A DNA stretch of 64,000 nucleotides from Macrosoma leucophasiata (GCA_036365455.1 JAWQUS010000026.1:12046001-12110000), one strand, 5' to 3'. Counted from the stretch's first letter, positions 12,001 to 23,695 are shown. Program-made: numbers and translations. Notes: generated from the letters alone by a model not told the origin.

Positions 12001-12370
12001 TTTACTAGCATTTACCCGCGACTTCGTCCGCATAAATTTCAGGTGTAAATACCGATACTCATGAAATATATTTACAAAGATTATTACGCAGTTACAGGTA
12101 AGTCCTTCTGTTATCTAATTCTTAATTAAATGTCAATCATGACGTCAGCTGTCAAATCTGTCTACGAGTCTACGTTCGGATACATGCAACAGCAATTGTT
12201 ATCGGGATTTTTTTTTGACGATTTGAAGAGATATTTAAAAATTCACTAAGGAACCTCTGAATGGGATTAAAATATATCCTGTGTTACAACCATATATACT
12301 CTGCCTGTGTGCAAAATTTCATCGAACTCCATCCAGCTGCTTTTAACCATCTTGATACGTTAACACTAGA
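12001..12370. repeat. Interspersed repeat starting ACCCGCGACTTCGTCCGC
   Basis: Begins with the ACCCGCGACTTCGTCCGC phrase shared with 34163-34262 and 63150-63175, and runs into TGCAAAATTTCATCGAACTC. Class uncertain; no coding potential. Confidence 0.5.
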
Positions 12371-12777
12371 GGTTACAATGTAATTGTGAGAGAGGCTTGA
12401 TTTTAATTGAACATTTTATCTAAAATGCTCCCACAAATACTGCTATATTGTGTACGTAATCGTGACTTTTTTTTTGAGCCAAAAATAACTGTGATTACCC
12501 CTAAAATTATTTTAAAACATATCAATTGTTTTTTGACTATCCAATTTTGGGACAGAGTTATGTTATAAAACGGTTTTCGAAAATTTTTAAATGAAATTCG
12601 AAAGTAATTTATTACGAAATAGACGAACATACAGACAGACACATGAGTGATGCTGTTAGGGTTTAGTTCTCTTTTAAGGCACGGATCCATATAGATATGA
12701 ATACGAAAAATTTTGTAAATAACAGAGTATAAATGAATTCAGGAGGGAGATATTTTCCATATTTAAATAGCATAGAT

Positions 12778-12905
12778 ATGAATGTTGTTTTCAAATTTAA
12801 TTTACATTTGAACGTGCTGTAGACTCTCTAGGGTAAATTATTAGAACGTAACGGACCATTTGAATTGGACAAGCTATTTATCACAAACTATCAAAATAAT
12901 TGTGT
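12778..12905. repeat. Local duplication C, copy 2
   Basis: Diverged copy of 11858-11970 at a distance of about 920 bp. Confidence 0.65.
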
Positions 12906-13215
12906 TATGGAAAATTGGGCTTGTGTGATAATTGTTCTGTACATGGTATAAACAGTACAACTGCAGCAAACTTGAAACGTTATCACATGCATACTAGCTA
13001 TTGCTCTCGACATCGTCCGCGTGTCCGTTCGTATCAAAAATGACAGACTTCCATACATACAGTCGATGTTTTTCCAATTCCATTGAAATTGCCACTTCAA
13101 ATTTCATAAAAATCGGTTTAGCCGTTTTGTCGTGAAAGTAGAACATACAAACAGACACACAGACCGACATACAAGTATTGGATAATCTAATAAAATAAGA
13201 AACGGTGAGTAAATA

Positions 13216-13385
13216 ACCTTTTTTTATGTTATGGAAGTGGCAAACAAGCATGCAGTGCACATTCATGTTAAGTGATGACTGCAGCCTATAGACACCCACA
13301 CAAAGACCAAGGTCAAAATGGAGATGCGTTACCACTCCTGAGGCCTAAGGTGTTATGCCTCTGTGCCGAAAATTACAGGGCCGTA
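13216..13385 (-). mobile_element. R1 retroposon copy (A-tail on - strand)
   Basis: Member of the commonest repeat in the window (16 copies or fragments). On the sense strand it ends TTTGCCACTTCCATAACATA followed by an A run, like the 3' end of a lepidopteran LINE or a LINE-dependent SINE. This copy holds the 3' ~170 bp. Confidence 0.8.
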
Positions 13386-14225
13386 CAAAACCGTACCTCT
13401 CTTTATTGCCCTACCATTATTTTTAAATTACCCTAAAAATTGTGAGAGTAAGCATTTCTGCATTCATACATTTATAAATATCAAGGGAGGGGGTCGTATT
13501 TCACGTGACCTTCACCTCCTCAAAAATACCTCTTCTGTAAATGCAGGCGTGTTGTTACTTACATGGGTATATTTCAGTATCGTTGAAATACCTATTCAAG
13601 TTCTAAGACGCTTCAGCGATCAAAAAAAAAAATCAGTAATTTAACGACCAAACCAGAAAGTATAAAAGTTATATAAATAGTACCTACATCTAAAAATAGT
13701 TACCATTAAGTCTCGAGTTCAAAGTCGGTGGCATTTCATCTACTCTTGACCGATTTTTTATCCACCCTTGCACCCTCCACCGGCTCTCGAGAGCCTGTCA
13801 TTTGTAATTCAGCGCTGCGCCGTTGCACTTGGCTGTCACCCAAAACACATGATGTTCTTTTAAACAAGCGCAAAGAAATGGGTAACCTTGGCATGATTTT
13901 ATATTTATAACCTAAAAACTCTGAAGTTAATTTGTTAATTCTTCCTTGCAACATTTTATATCGAGTTTTTCCTAATGAACCTTTTCCTATTTTCATTAAT
14001 TTGAACTTAGAGCTTACGTTTTTATTTTTATATAAAAGCGTGTTCTCCGGATGTACTTAGGATTCTATAGAAAGGTCGACCGTCAAACTCACTTTTGTCT
14101 CAGTATATGTCTGCCAACTTTTTTGTGCTTTCTTTTAGCCGATGACTGCGATAGCGATAACCTGACTGTTGCTATAACAGTACGCGCACAATATAAATGC
14201 TACTAAGCGAAGCTGCCTGCGTAAA

Positions 14226-14336
14226 CTTTTACTGGCAGTAGAGTTGCAGTGATGGAGCTCACGGACGTAGGCACTACCGTGTTACCTAATGTATCTGCCG
14301 TTAAATGGTAGTGTTCAACACTATCGTGTCTAAAAA
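14226..14336 (+). mobile_element. R1 fragment (5' part)
   Basis: Matches the part of R1 containing GTAGGCACTACCGTGTTACC and TAAATGGTAGTGTTCAACAC. Confidence 0.7.
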
Positions 14337-14464
14337 CTAAAAAGATCGGGTTTAAAGATATTTATTTTCAAAAAGACATCAAAGTCACTTACTTGAGAAT
14401 CATAGTTGCTAAGTTATTACAATTCGTCGTCGCATTCGAGGATCAAATACTTAAACTGAGGGTG

Positions 14465-14608
14465 AGATTCACAGACCGCACTACGACTTTACTTTGAGCA
14501 AAGTACGTTTAGAACTGTTAAAACTCATACAGTACTGACTGTTCTAAGCACACTTTGCTGAAAGTAAAGTCGTAGTGCGATCTGTTGGGCGATCCAGGTT
14601 TGTGAATC
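14465..14608. mobile_element. MITE-like inverted repeat element
   Basis: CGCACTACGACTTTACTTT and its complement, followed by AGCAAAGT and its complement, form a ~40-bp hairpin. GATTCAC/GTGAATC lies at the ends. Interior short, non-coding. Confidence 0.7.
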
Positions 14609-15469
14609 TATGAGCATCACATCACATAATTGAAATTACCTATTGATTTGAAAGGAAAAACTCGTCCGTAAGAAAGGATAACATGAAATCATAAACTTAG
14701 GACTGAAGTGTTTAGGTTCTACAATCGACCCGACTTTATGGACATAGCATAGGCCTAGGTGCGAATTAGTTTTACCGCCCAGGCTCACCATCGATATACG
14801 AGTAATCACATAAAAAAGTAAAAAGGCCAGATCTAATTTTCCTTTAAAATAGCAAGATGACCTACGTACATTCACCTCATAAGTACTAATAACTTGGTAA
14901 TGTTTGTAATTGTGAACATTTTCAGGTGATTACAACGGTTGTATGTAGTTTGTTTTATTAAATTCGTCTCGGTTAAACCAAACGTACCGAGTTGTTATTT
15001 GCTGTTAGTTAGTGTATGAAGTTAGTGTATGAAGTTTTTGCTGTTATTCGCATTTCTCTACCACAATACTCGTCTAATTTGTGCCATCATTTAACGTCCG
15101 AAGTCTTTTATGTTATCTCGTTAGCCCTCACTATAAGTTGTAATTTAGCTAAATTGTACCTAATTGTCTCGCATGTCACAGCGCTACATACAGTACAGTC
15201 AGAATTGCGGAGTAGAATAAACTGTTAAATGATTCAAACTCTATGAAGATGATTATTATTGTTATGTTTTGATGGTGGCAAACAAACATGCTATTTATAT
15301 GGTTCGCAAGTGAATCCCAGGGCGAACTGGGCTGGAAGGGCTCAGTGTGTCTTCACGTATCAGAGGCGGCCTCAAATTGACGGCGTAACGTAATAAAAAA
15401 TGATTAATAAGTGAAAACATCAGTCAATCATTAAAAACTACGAAAACAAAATCAATCATCATATTTGGC

Positions 15470-16553
15470 TCAATGCTCTGGTGTACAAAAACGAAGGTTG
15501 TCCCGTTTTTGTAGTGGTGCAGTAATCAATTACCGCGCCGGAATCCGGAAGCTGGCCGCTGCATTGCGGTCCCTAGTCCGAGCGAATATCAACATGCCTC
15601 TCGCAAACACGATGAGCAGGTATATGATGTTGGCTCAGATAATAATAGAATAAGTCTTCATATTGGGGAAGGTATGATAAATGGCCAGATTTCATTGTGG
15701 TGGTGTGCGCGAGGAGTAGGTACATGTTAGGGATACCAATCAACATTGTCCTATGCTTCGCTGGTCTGTGCTGTTTTTGATCACTTTATACTCCTGAGCG
15801 TGCTTATGGTGGCGGTGGCTCTTATGCTATACTTTTGGACATGTTTAGAGAAACGCCAAAAAGGGCAAAAATGGTATTTGTAGTGGTGCAGTAATCAATC
15901 AACGGCTCCCAAAAACCGAAAGCTGACCGCTGCAATGCGGTCCTCGCGCGAGCGTATATCAACACGCCTCTTGCTGACATACGACATGAACTCGTAAATG
16001 ATGTTGGTTTTAATAAAATTTATACGTCTTCATGTTTGGAAAGGCATGACAACTGGCCAGATCTGAATTGTTGCATTCAGTGACGGGTAAATCTTAGGAA
16101 GACCAAACAACATTAAGCTATGGCTATAATTAACTGCTATAAACGGCTATAAAACTGAAGTATCTAAGTCGCCTATGGGCAAAGGTATTTAGAAGAAAAC
16201 CCAAAAAGTCTAAAAATAAATTAATGAAACGAAATGAGTTGTTTTTTTTATGATAGTGCAGTTATCAATTGCCATGGCAGAATCTGGAAGTTGGCCGCTG
16301 CTTTGCGACCCTCACGCGAGCTTATATCAACACAGCTCTCGCAAGCATACAACGTGGGCTTGTAAATGATGATGGCTTTCATAATTTATAGGGCGAGAAA
16401 GGTGTACTAGGTGTACTAGAGCGTCCCTTCTATGTAAAGGTGTAATTGGTCCGTTTTGAAATGGTAGTGTACGCAACGGATAAATTTTACTCCAATCAAC
16501 ATTGATCTACGCTTCGCTGAGCTGTGCTGTGCTGTTGCTGTCATCACTTTACA
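15470..16553. repeat. Tandem repeat of ~370-bp units (three units)
   Basis: The phrase TAGTGGTGCAGTAATCAAT occurs at about 15512 and 15880 and as TAGTGCAGTTATCAATT at about 16254. Each is followed by AAGCTGGCCGCTGCATTGCG-like, CGAGCGAATATCAACA-like and GGCATGACAACTGGCCAGAT-like sequence. Spacing is 368-372 bp. A fourth unit lies at 18100-18360. Divergence among units is substantial, so the array is old. Confidence 0.8.
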
Positions 16554-16554
16554 G

Positions 16555-17105
16555 GTAAGTAAGTAAGTATTTATTTGTATAAAATGTAGGTAACAATTGT
16601 TGGATGGAATTGATTATACTGGTAACCTAGTACATTTTGTCACAATGCGACGTGCAAATATTATTAAAATAATAAATATGTAATAAACAATGTCAATCTT
16701 AATAAACGAAATTAATTACAATAAAATTTAGGCAATTCATCAATTAATTAGTTAACTATAAAATATGAATAATAAAATACCCAAATAGTGACATAGTAAT
16801 TGATATTCTAATTGTATGGTCAAATTTAAAATAATCAAAATTACGAATACAAAATGTCAGAAAAATGTGAAGCATTACATAAAGTCAAGATTTTTTTTTC
16901 AAGTCAATACATTCTGATACAGAATAGAAGCACTTTTCGATTAACTATAATTTTACTCTTCTAACAAATATTCTAAAAGGTAAAGCTTTCATGTCACTTG
17001 GAATAGCGTTATAGATCACACCACACATTACATAACTACTTTTTAAATACATAGCAGTCCGAGGCACTTTGGATAAAACTATTCTGTCCGGATACCGGTA
17101 CTGAT
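16555..17105 (-). mobile_element. Jockey/CR1-type LINE 3' fragment
   Basis: On the - strand the frame up to 17105 ends SSYVMCGVIYNAIPSDMKAL, then PFRIFVRRVKL and a stop. This is the typical C-terminus of a jockey/CR1-group ORF2 (a Y..LP.DI....FR..L pattern). Its 3' UTR ends in CTTACTTACTT repeats at 16558. It lies inside the 370-bp tandem array and is interrupted by the hAT element at 17106. Confidence 0.75.
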
Positions 17106-18067
17106 TAGGGTTGTTGAGGAAGTGATTATGAGGAAGAGGAGGAGGAAAAGGAATTGTGACGCGCAAATTTAGAGGATGCGGATGAGGAAGAGGATTTTTT
17201 AATGAGGAAGAGGATGCGGATGAGGAAGCGGAAGAGGAAGAATGGCCTGGGACAAGGTTTAACGACTGCTATTTATCCATAGCAACCGGGACCGTCGGCT
17301 TAACCGTTTATTCCCATCGGCCCCCTCTGAGACCGGCACCGGGGTGGTCGTTAGTTTCATTTGCCCTCTTCATAGTTATACTGCAATGGTTTATTCGCAT
17401 TTCGTATCGGACGTTAGGTACCAATAGTCGAAAATTGACTTACGTGTCAATTTTTCAATTTGTCAATGATTTCGTCATGAGTGTCGTTTTCATGGTTCAT
17501 TCATTAATATTGTATTAATCAAAATAAAAGAATTGAATACTATTAATCAAAATTAATTGTAGAGAGGTTAATTTTTATAAAAAATAATTTGAAAGCCCTG
17601 ACAACCGGTTTCTTAGCTCATCCTATTAAATATACCAATCCAGCATTGCTAAAAAGTCGTTTACTGGGACAATTGATGGAAGAGAAGATAGGTATTGCCA
17701 TAGATACAGTTCCGTAAAGCCCTGAATATTTCGATTTTTTTAGTTGCTTACGCGTATAAACATAATATTGTATATAATGTATGTCAATAAAATTAAAACA
17801 AACTAACAAGGAACAGCGCCAGTGGCGGGTGGGCAGGTCTCGCTCGGTTGTTCGGCCTGGCATCGCGCTGCGGCGTGTGTGTGCGTTGCCATGGATACGA
17901 GACGCGCATGCGCAATGTAATTCCTCATAAATTCCTCTTAAATTTTGAGGAAGCGGTAGCGGAAGACGATTTTTTGTTTTTATTTATGAGGATGAGGAAA
18001 CGGTTGAGGTACCCAAAATATTGCGGAACTTCCTCATTATGAGGAAGAGGAATCCTCAACAACCCTA
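17106..18067. mobile_element. hAT-superfamily transposon, non-autonomous
   Basis: Ends are TAGGGTTGTTGAGGA and its complement, flanked by an exact 8-bp duplication GTACTGAT at 17098-17105 and 18068-18075, the hallmark of hAT elements. On the - strand, 17618-17690 reads CPSKRLFSNAGLVY, matching the PSERxFSxAG motif of the hAT C-terminal dimerisation domain. So a transposase relic is present, but no intact gene. It contains a fragment of an RTE LINE end at 17244-17345 and GAGGAAGAGG-rich subterminal repeats. Confidence 0.9.
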
Positions 18068-18099
18068 GTACTGATGTGTGTGCGTATGTTGCCAATTCA

Positions 18100-18360
18100 C
18101 CTGTAGGAATATTTAGAAGAACGCTAAGAAGGCTTAAAAATATGAACGAAATGATAGTTGTCGTTTTTGTTGTGGTACAGTAATCGATTACTGCGCCAGT
18201 CTCCGGAAGCTGGCCGTTGCATTGCGGCCTCCGCTTTAGCGAATATCAACAGGCCTCTCGCAAACATACGACGTGAGCTCGTAAATTATATTGGCTTAAA
18301 TACTTAAATTTATACGTGTAAATGGGAAGGCATGACAGTTGGCCAAATCTGAAACACACA
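18100..18360. repeat. Fourth unit of the ~370-bp tandem repeat
   Basis: GGTACAGTAATCGATTACTG, AAGCTGGCCGTTGCATTGCG and GGCATGACAGTTGGCCAAAT align with the units at 15470-16553. After subtracting the LINE and hAT insertions, its distance to unit three returns to about 370 bp. Confidence 0.75.
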
Positions 18361-18668
18361 CATGGTTCGTCGAGACGGTTGTCTTCTGTGTACATAATTC
18401 TGTTATGTATACAGAAGACCTTATGATGCTAGGGAGGGGAAAGGAAGGAAGGGAACTTGTTTGGTTGATGTGCGTGACTGGTTGTGATTGAAGATGAATG
18501 ATAGATGTCTAGGGCGCAACGTAGACCCTAAGGTACCTGCGAGGGCTAAAGTGTTCCGGTTAGTTATTAAAGTAAGTAACGTAAATTATTCATTGGCAAC
18601 TCATTGTGTTTAAGCCTCTAATGTGTTTATGATTATTAGAGGTACACAAAATGCAAAACACAACATCC

Positions 18669-18960
18669 ATGTTTTTTTTTTTATGTTATTGAAGTGGCAA
18701 ACAAGCATGCAGTTCACATTGATGTTAAGTGATGACTGCAGCCTATAGACACCCACACAAAGACCAAGGTCAAAATGCAGATGCGTTGCCACTCCTGAGG
18801 CCTAAGGTGTTATGCCTCTGTGCCGGAAATTACAGGGCCGTACATGACCACCTGACCGGAACACGATAGTGCTGAACACTACCATTTAGCGGCAAGTATA
18901 TTAGGTAATGCGGTGGTGCCTACGCCCGCGAGCTCCGTCACTGGAGCTCTACCACCAGTA
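18669..18960 (-). mobile_element. R1 retroposon copy, near full length
   Basis: Contains all R1 landmarks: the T run at the left, GCAAACAAGCATGCAGTTCA, CCTGAGGCCTAAGGTGTTAT, and the end phrase GCTCCGTCACTGGAGCTCTA. Good reference copy for the family. Confidence 0.85.
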
Positions 18961-19238
18961 GAAAACGTATAAACGTATAAACGTATAAACGTACGTATGT
19001 GTAGTTATTGCCACTGTCATAACATCACAAGTATCACAACAAGTAATTTTTATTACTTTTTAGATTTTTAGAAAACCGAGTGTGTAAACTTGCTTACCAC
19101 CTATAAAATATCGTTGCCGTATTGAAAACTACGAAACCGTCTACGAAGCAGGATCAAAGAACTAGACGATGGCGCTTGTTAGTTTCTAGTAGTTTCTACT
19201 TTTAGTTGCTTGCGCCAAGTTACAGCAAATCGGGCAGG

Positions 19239-19312
19239 GCTTCAGTAGCTCAATTGGAAGAGCGGCTGGACTAGATTCCCAGTAGGTCGCGAGTTCGAGT
19301 CTCGCCTGAAGT
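19239..19312 (+). tRNA. tRNA-like gene, anticodon AGA, unit 1
   Basis: A 74-nt cloverleaf: acceptor GCTTCAG/CTGAAGT, D stem GCTC/GAGC, anticodon stem CTGGA/CCCAG (one A-C mismatch), loop CTAGATT (anticodon AGA, Ser codon), T stem GCGAG/CTCGC. The A box (TAGCTCAATTGG) and B box (GTTCGAGTC) are intact, and a TTTTT terminator follows at 19317. A true tRNA-Ser has a long variable arm and this has about 6 nt, so it may be a pseudogene or SINE-like unit. It is repeated 309 bp downstream with near-identical flanks. Confidence 0.55.
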
Positions 19313-19547
19313 CAAATTTTTCTTTCCATTTTTCTTTAAAAATAAAATATATTTTCACAAGCATGTGTTAATGCGAAATAATATAAAAACAATTATTAAG
19401 GGTAAAAGCGACTTCTTTACGATATTCAATAAACTGAAAAGTCTATTATATCGGTTGCCTAACTAGCATGGTTGGTAATAGATGTCGCTACTGCTACCAT
19501 AAAGCAATGCAATAGATGTGAAGGAAAGATTTGACAAATCGGGCAGG

Positions 19548-19621
19548 GCTTCAGTAGCTCAATTGGAAGAGCGGCTGGACTAGATTCCCAGTAGGTCGCG
19601 AGTTCGAGTCTCGCCTGAAGT
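19548..19621 (+). tRNA. tRNA-like gene, anticodon AGA, unit 2
   Basis: Identical in sequence to unit 1 across the cloverleaf and preceded by the same CAAATCGGGCAG leader. It is followed by the same TCAAATTTTTCTTTCC terminator region, so the whole ~309-bp unit is a tandem duplication. Confidence 0.55.
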
Positions 19622-20218
19622 CAAATTTTTCTTTCCATTTTTCTTTAAAAATAAAATATATTTTCACAAGCATGTGTTAATGCGAAATAATATAAAAACA
19701 AGTTACAGCAGTTATGTCTTTACAGAGTGATCGTAAGTTTCGTTTGGCCTATGAAACAGCATTGACCTTTCAATCCTGGCTTGCTTCATTTAGCTTAATC
19801 ACTGACTGACTCTTAGAACGGTTATTTTTTTGTTGGAAGTTGTTTAAACTTGGTTTACTACTTGGTACTTGATTGGTTAACAGTTCTGCATTCGATTATC
19901 ATATCGAGGATATCACCAACAGGTACAACTTAATGTAGATATTGCCATGCGTGTGTATGGACTGAATTTCTCTTAAACGGCTAGACCGATTTTGATGATA
20001 TTTTTTGGTTAAAGTGGATTTGTGAATGGCTTAGATTGACAAGTAAAGTCAGATCATCTAATTATTTTAACCTTTAAAGTTAAAATATAATCTTAACCAG
20101 CAGACTGTTATATCTTTACATCGCATTTAAACGTACACACAACGTGCGACAACTACTGTCAGGTCCGCTAGTGTGTAACTCTCCGCAAACCCGTTAAGAT
20201 AAATACAGACGTGAAGTT

Positions 20219-20455
20219 TTGACAGACAGCCTTGGTCGAAGCTTTTTTTCAGCCGAAAAAACAAGTCCACAGCTGGACAAAAGGATTCCCAAAGATGCCC
20301 ACAATAGGGGAGAATATGTTATAATCACCACGCTTAGCATGCGGATTGGGGAATGCAGTGGCGATAGTTTAATCACGGGACGCTGCTGCTCATCCCGCAT
20401 TGCGATTATTACCGCCTTATTTGGTAGGTTTGACCGCCATTGTTCGGTTAAAGCT
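20219..20455 (-). mobile_element. RTE-type LINE end (family R3)
   Basis: Contains CACGCTTAGCATGCGGATTG and GACCGCCATTGTTCGGTT, shared with 27265-27380, 29270-29500 and 52920-53160. The phrase CCACAGCTGGACAAAAGG is a common LINE 3' end in Lepidoptera. Non-coding part only. Confidence 0.6.
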
Positions 20456-21945
20456 TAAATCCTTATTATCGTAGAAATTCAAATCTCATAATTAACAGAT
20501 GAATTTAACGAGGCAATGAAAACACGTGTGGCCCGGTTTATATCCCCTGCATTGCGGATCCCTTCCCATTCGTCCCTAATAACATCCCTCAAATCTTTTT
20601 GCAATCCCTCTGCCATAAGCTTTAAACGGAACATTTTCAAATGTTTTGTGTTTGGCTTGGCTGTTCGGGTTTAAAGTATCCTTGACCCAATTTTAATTAA
20701 TTAATATATCCGGTTCGCTTTCGGAACTGATAAGTGTTAATTGAATAAAGTTTATTGTTGGTGCTATGTCATTAAATATGAAAGGTAGGTTAATATTATT
20801 AAGATAATTATTTGTAGTAGTGTTACTAGTATTTACAACTAGGTCTGAGGTCAGGAAATGATGTTTTTGTTGTTTTCCCCTTGAGAAGGCGAAATGGTAC
20901 ACATTTAGGAATAGTTCAGGATGTTTTTAATTTGTTTCCATTGCAATAATAATTAACATGCTCGCAGCTCGGAATATAAAGAGGATATGAAGGAAGCATA
21001 CCTAATGATAGGATATCATATTATTATAGAAATGTCAAGAGGCTTTGAGGATGTTTAAATTTTTTTCTAATAAATATTTTCACCTAAAACCTAAAATAGT
21101 ATCGGACATGTCTACAATCAGATAAATTAGGTATGTACTTATTATCGAATGATGGTAATTATTTGATTAGTAAGGTTCTTCTAGGATGTGAAGTTGAAGA
21201 CAAAAAATTAAGTAACTTTATTCTTTCTTTCTGAATCGCCATTTACCAAGAAACTGATTTCTGTCCCTATTGGCCCTAATGTACCTCCAATGCTTTGAAA
21301 TTTCAGACGTTTTACTTTGACATACAAACTACGTGCTCCAAAGTGAACTGATTTTTGTGAATTGGCTGTCATTTGAATTAACTGAAAACTGAAGTTATTC
21401 ATTTAACTAATCAAAGCTACCTTATGATTTGTTGTAGTACTGGTAGTACTCTAATTTCCCAAATTTGACTCGAATATTGCCTATAATTTAACACTATTAT
21501 TGAAGCGTGCTCAACACAGCTTTGAAAAATGAATTCCGAACAAAAAATATTCTAATCAATATCATGTCAAAACTTAAAACTAACAAGATAACGAATCTGT
21601 GGGGAGAGAAATTGAAAGTATACATTACTGTCAGTGCGTCTGTTTGCAATATTTGGGCGATACATAACGTGGACCCTCGGCAAACAGGAATGCATGCTCC
21701 GCCCTGCATCATGGAGCGCCATTAATAATTGAAACCGAGGGTTCCTTGAGATATTATTACGTTGTTTCCAATTACGTGCCAAGTTTTGTGTTGTTCTTCG
21801 CTCGGAATCTTCCATTTTTCAAGTGTTTCAACTTTTGTATGATGATATCGGGGATTCTTTGTGATGTTCTCAAATGCACAGTAACATGTGATTGTTTTAT
21901 AATATTTTATATTGCTTTCGCTTAGATTTTTCTGTTTTTTTCAAG
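20456..21945. other. AT-rich non-coding DNA
   Basis: No gene or clear repeat recognised; reading frames lack motifs. Confidence 0.4.
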
Positions 21946-21947
21946 TC

Positions 21948-21995
21948 GCTTCGAGATCTGAACAATGTTGCTTAACATTGTTTAGATCTCGAAGC
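21948..21995. repeat. Strong short hairpin
   Basis: Arms of 22 nt (GCTTCGAGATCTGAACAATG... and its complement) with one mismatch and a 4-nt loop GCTT. It could be a MITE relic or an RNA hairpin. The loop is short for a canonical pre-miRNA. Confidence 0.6.
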
Positions 21996-22014
21996 TCCTT
22001 TTCATAAAGGACAT

Positions 22015-22263
22015 TTTTTATGTTACGAAGATGGCAAACAAGAATGCAGTTCACATGGATGTTAAGTGATCACTGCAGCCTATGGACATCTACCCAAAAA
22101 TCAGCGGTCAAAATACCGATGCGCTGCCACCCCTGAGATCTAGTTGTTATATCTCTGTGATGGGTATTACAGGGCCGTTCTGTACCAGTTGGCGGCAAAT
22201 AGATTAGGTAATGCGATGGTGCCTACGCCCTCGAGTCCCTACACTAAAACTCAATCACCAGGA
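22015..22263 (-). mobile_element. R1 retroposon copy
   Basis: GCAAACAAGAATGCAGTTCA through GCCTACGCCCTCGAGTC; more diverged than the 18669 copy. Confidence 0.8.
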
Positions 22264-22272
22264 TATTATCAT

Positions 22273-22480
22273 AAAGTACTAGCTGACCCGGCAAACTTCG
22301 TATTGCCTCACAGTTAAATAATGTGTCAAAGGTTTGTTAGATACGGTATATTTGTATGATATATATATATATTGATATAATAAAATTGTGATTTTTACTA
22401 TTTCCCTTCAATTTCTTCACATTTTATTACCTTTTAAACCTTCCCTGGACTTCCAAAAATCGTCAAGTTATGTACTATCC
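22273..22480. repeat. Interspersed repeat starting CTGACCCGGCAAAC
   Basis: Shares GTATTGCCTCA, AATAATGTGTCAAAGGTTTG and TACCTTTTAAACCTTCCCT with 25739-25925. Class unknown. Confidence 0.65.
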
Positions 22481-22494
22481 TTTATTTTTGGTGC

Positions 22495-22620
22495 TTTTGG
22501 GTTTTTCCATTTTCTAGAAGTTTCCCAGTGCCACCCACGGAGTTTGGTAATATGCTCGGAGAAGTCAATAGGCTCGTAACCCCTTACATGGGCCAAAATT
22601 AATGCTTAGGTGCATGCATT
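22495..22620 (+). mobile_element. Degenerate tRNA-headed SINE body (family R5)
   Basis: CCATTTTCTAGAAGTTTCCC and TTACATGGGCCAAAA match the body of the SINE at 62537-62850; the tRNA head is missing. Confidence 0.65.
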
Positions 22621-22734
22621 GTCACATTGGATAGCCTAAAACCGTTTCTAGGGAACCTCTACTTCCAAATTTAAATTTATTTTCCACAATTCGATAAAGT
22701 ATTTATGTACTGTAAAAAACGTATGAACGTTTTT

Positions 22735-22891
22735 TTTTTTTCTCTAAGTAATTATTTTCATTTATGTATTATTTTCCGCACCCTACACAAAGCTTTCTCA
22801 TGACCCCATGGTTGACTGTCAGAGAATGCCTAGTGGCATTAAGTCCGCCATATATACAAGGTGCATAGAAGCATAAATAAATAAATAAATA
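22735..22891 (+). mobile_element. LINE 3' UTR fragment ending in TAAA repeats
   Basis: TTGACTGTCAGAGAATGCCT, GGCATTAAGTCCGCC and the (AAAT)n tail match the 3' end of the LINE at 36385-36957. Confidence 0.7.
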
Positions 22892-23205
22892 TTGGTACTG
22901 AGTAATAAAAACAAAAAATTAACTTCTACCAATGAATCTCGGAGCTTAAAGCAGGAAAATATGACATTAAAATAACAAACAATACATTTTTATTTCAATT
23001 TGTCAACATTTACATATATTATCGGAAAGACGTGGGAGTTGAAATGTTATCTCACTATCTACTTCAACAACCAATACATGTATGACCTCGGTTATTCGCC
23101 GTAAACTGAAAACACTGTGAGCTGACTGATAACGATGTAAATGTATTGTCAGCTCTGTTTTTCCTTGTTATGGTTGGTAAGTTCAAATTTAGCCACAGTT
23201 TAGGA

Positions 23206-23514
23206 AGGGCTATGCCCTTCGCAACGCGGCCCACCGGTCGCGGCGGACCGGGGGGAGTAGCCATAGCGTGTATTACCGATGCAAAACAGTCTGTCATTTT
23301 TTGCGGGGGGAAATGCGTGCGACACATTTGCACAATACAAAAATCTTTGACCTTAACAAAATACAGAAACAATTTGACTTTAACAAAATACAGAAACAAT
23401 TTCACGCACACATTTAAACATCTAGGCGACAGGTATAGGCACATTTGGGCTTGTACTTTGACAGAGGGGAAAGCTGCATATGGCTACTCCCCTCCGGTGT
23501 TGCTCTTATGAGGA
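23206..23514 (-). mobile_element. MITE family M1, copy 1
   Basis: Ends are GCAACGCGG/GTGTTGC with subterminal GTAGCCATA/TATGGCTACTCCCC inverted repeats. The whole element is the reverse complement of 40268-40580. It includes a short internal tandem duplication of ACAAAATACAGAAACAATTT. Confidence 0.8.
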
Positions 23515-23561
23515 AGAGTAAGGAAGACCGCTGATATCAGCGAGATGAGAGAGGGGTTAAC

Positions 23562-23695
23562 GGCCAAATACTCAAACGTCACTTAAATCTAAGTAGGACT
23601 TAAAAGTCTTCTGTCTTTATAAATCACGTTCAAACGATAGAGATAGTGCACATTTGAGCGTTGCTTAAAATTGAGTGACGTTGAATTGAGAGACA
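23562..23695 (+). mobile_element. MITE family M2, copy 1
   Basis: Begins GGCCAAATACTCAAACGTCA and closely matches 37899-38032; its right inverted repeat has decayed. Confidence 0.75.
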
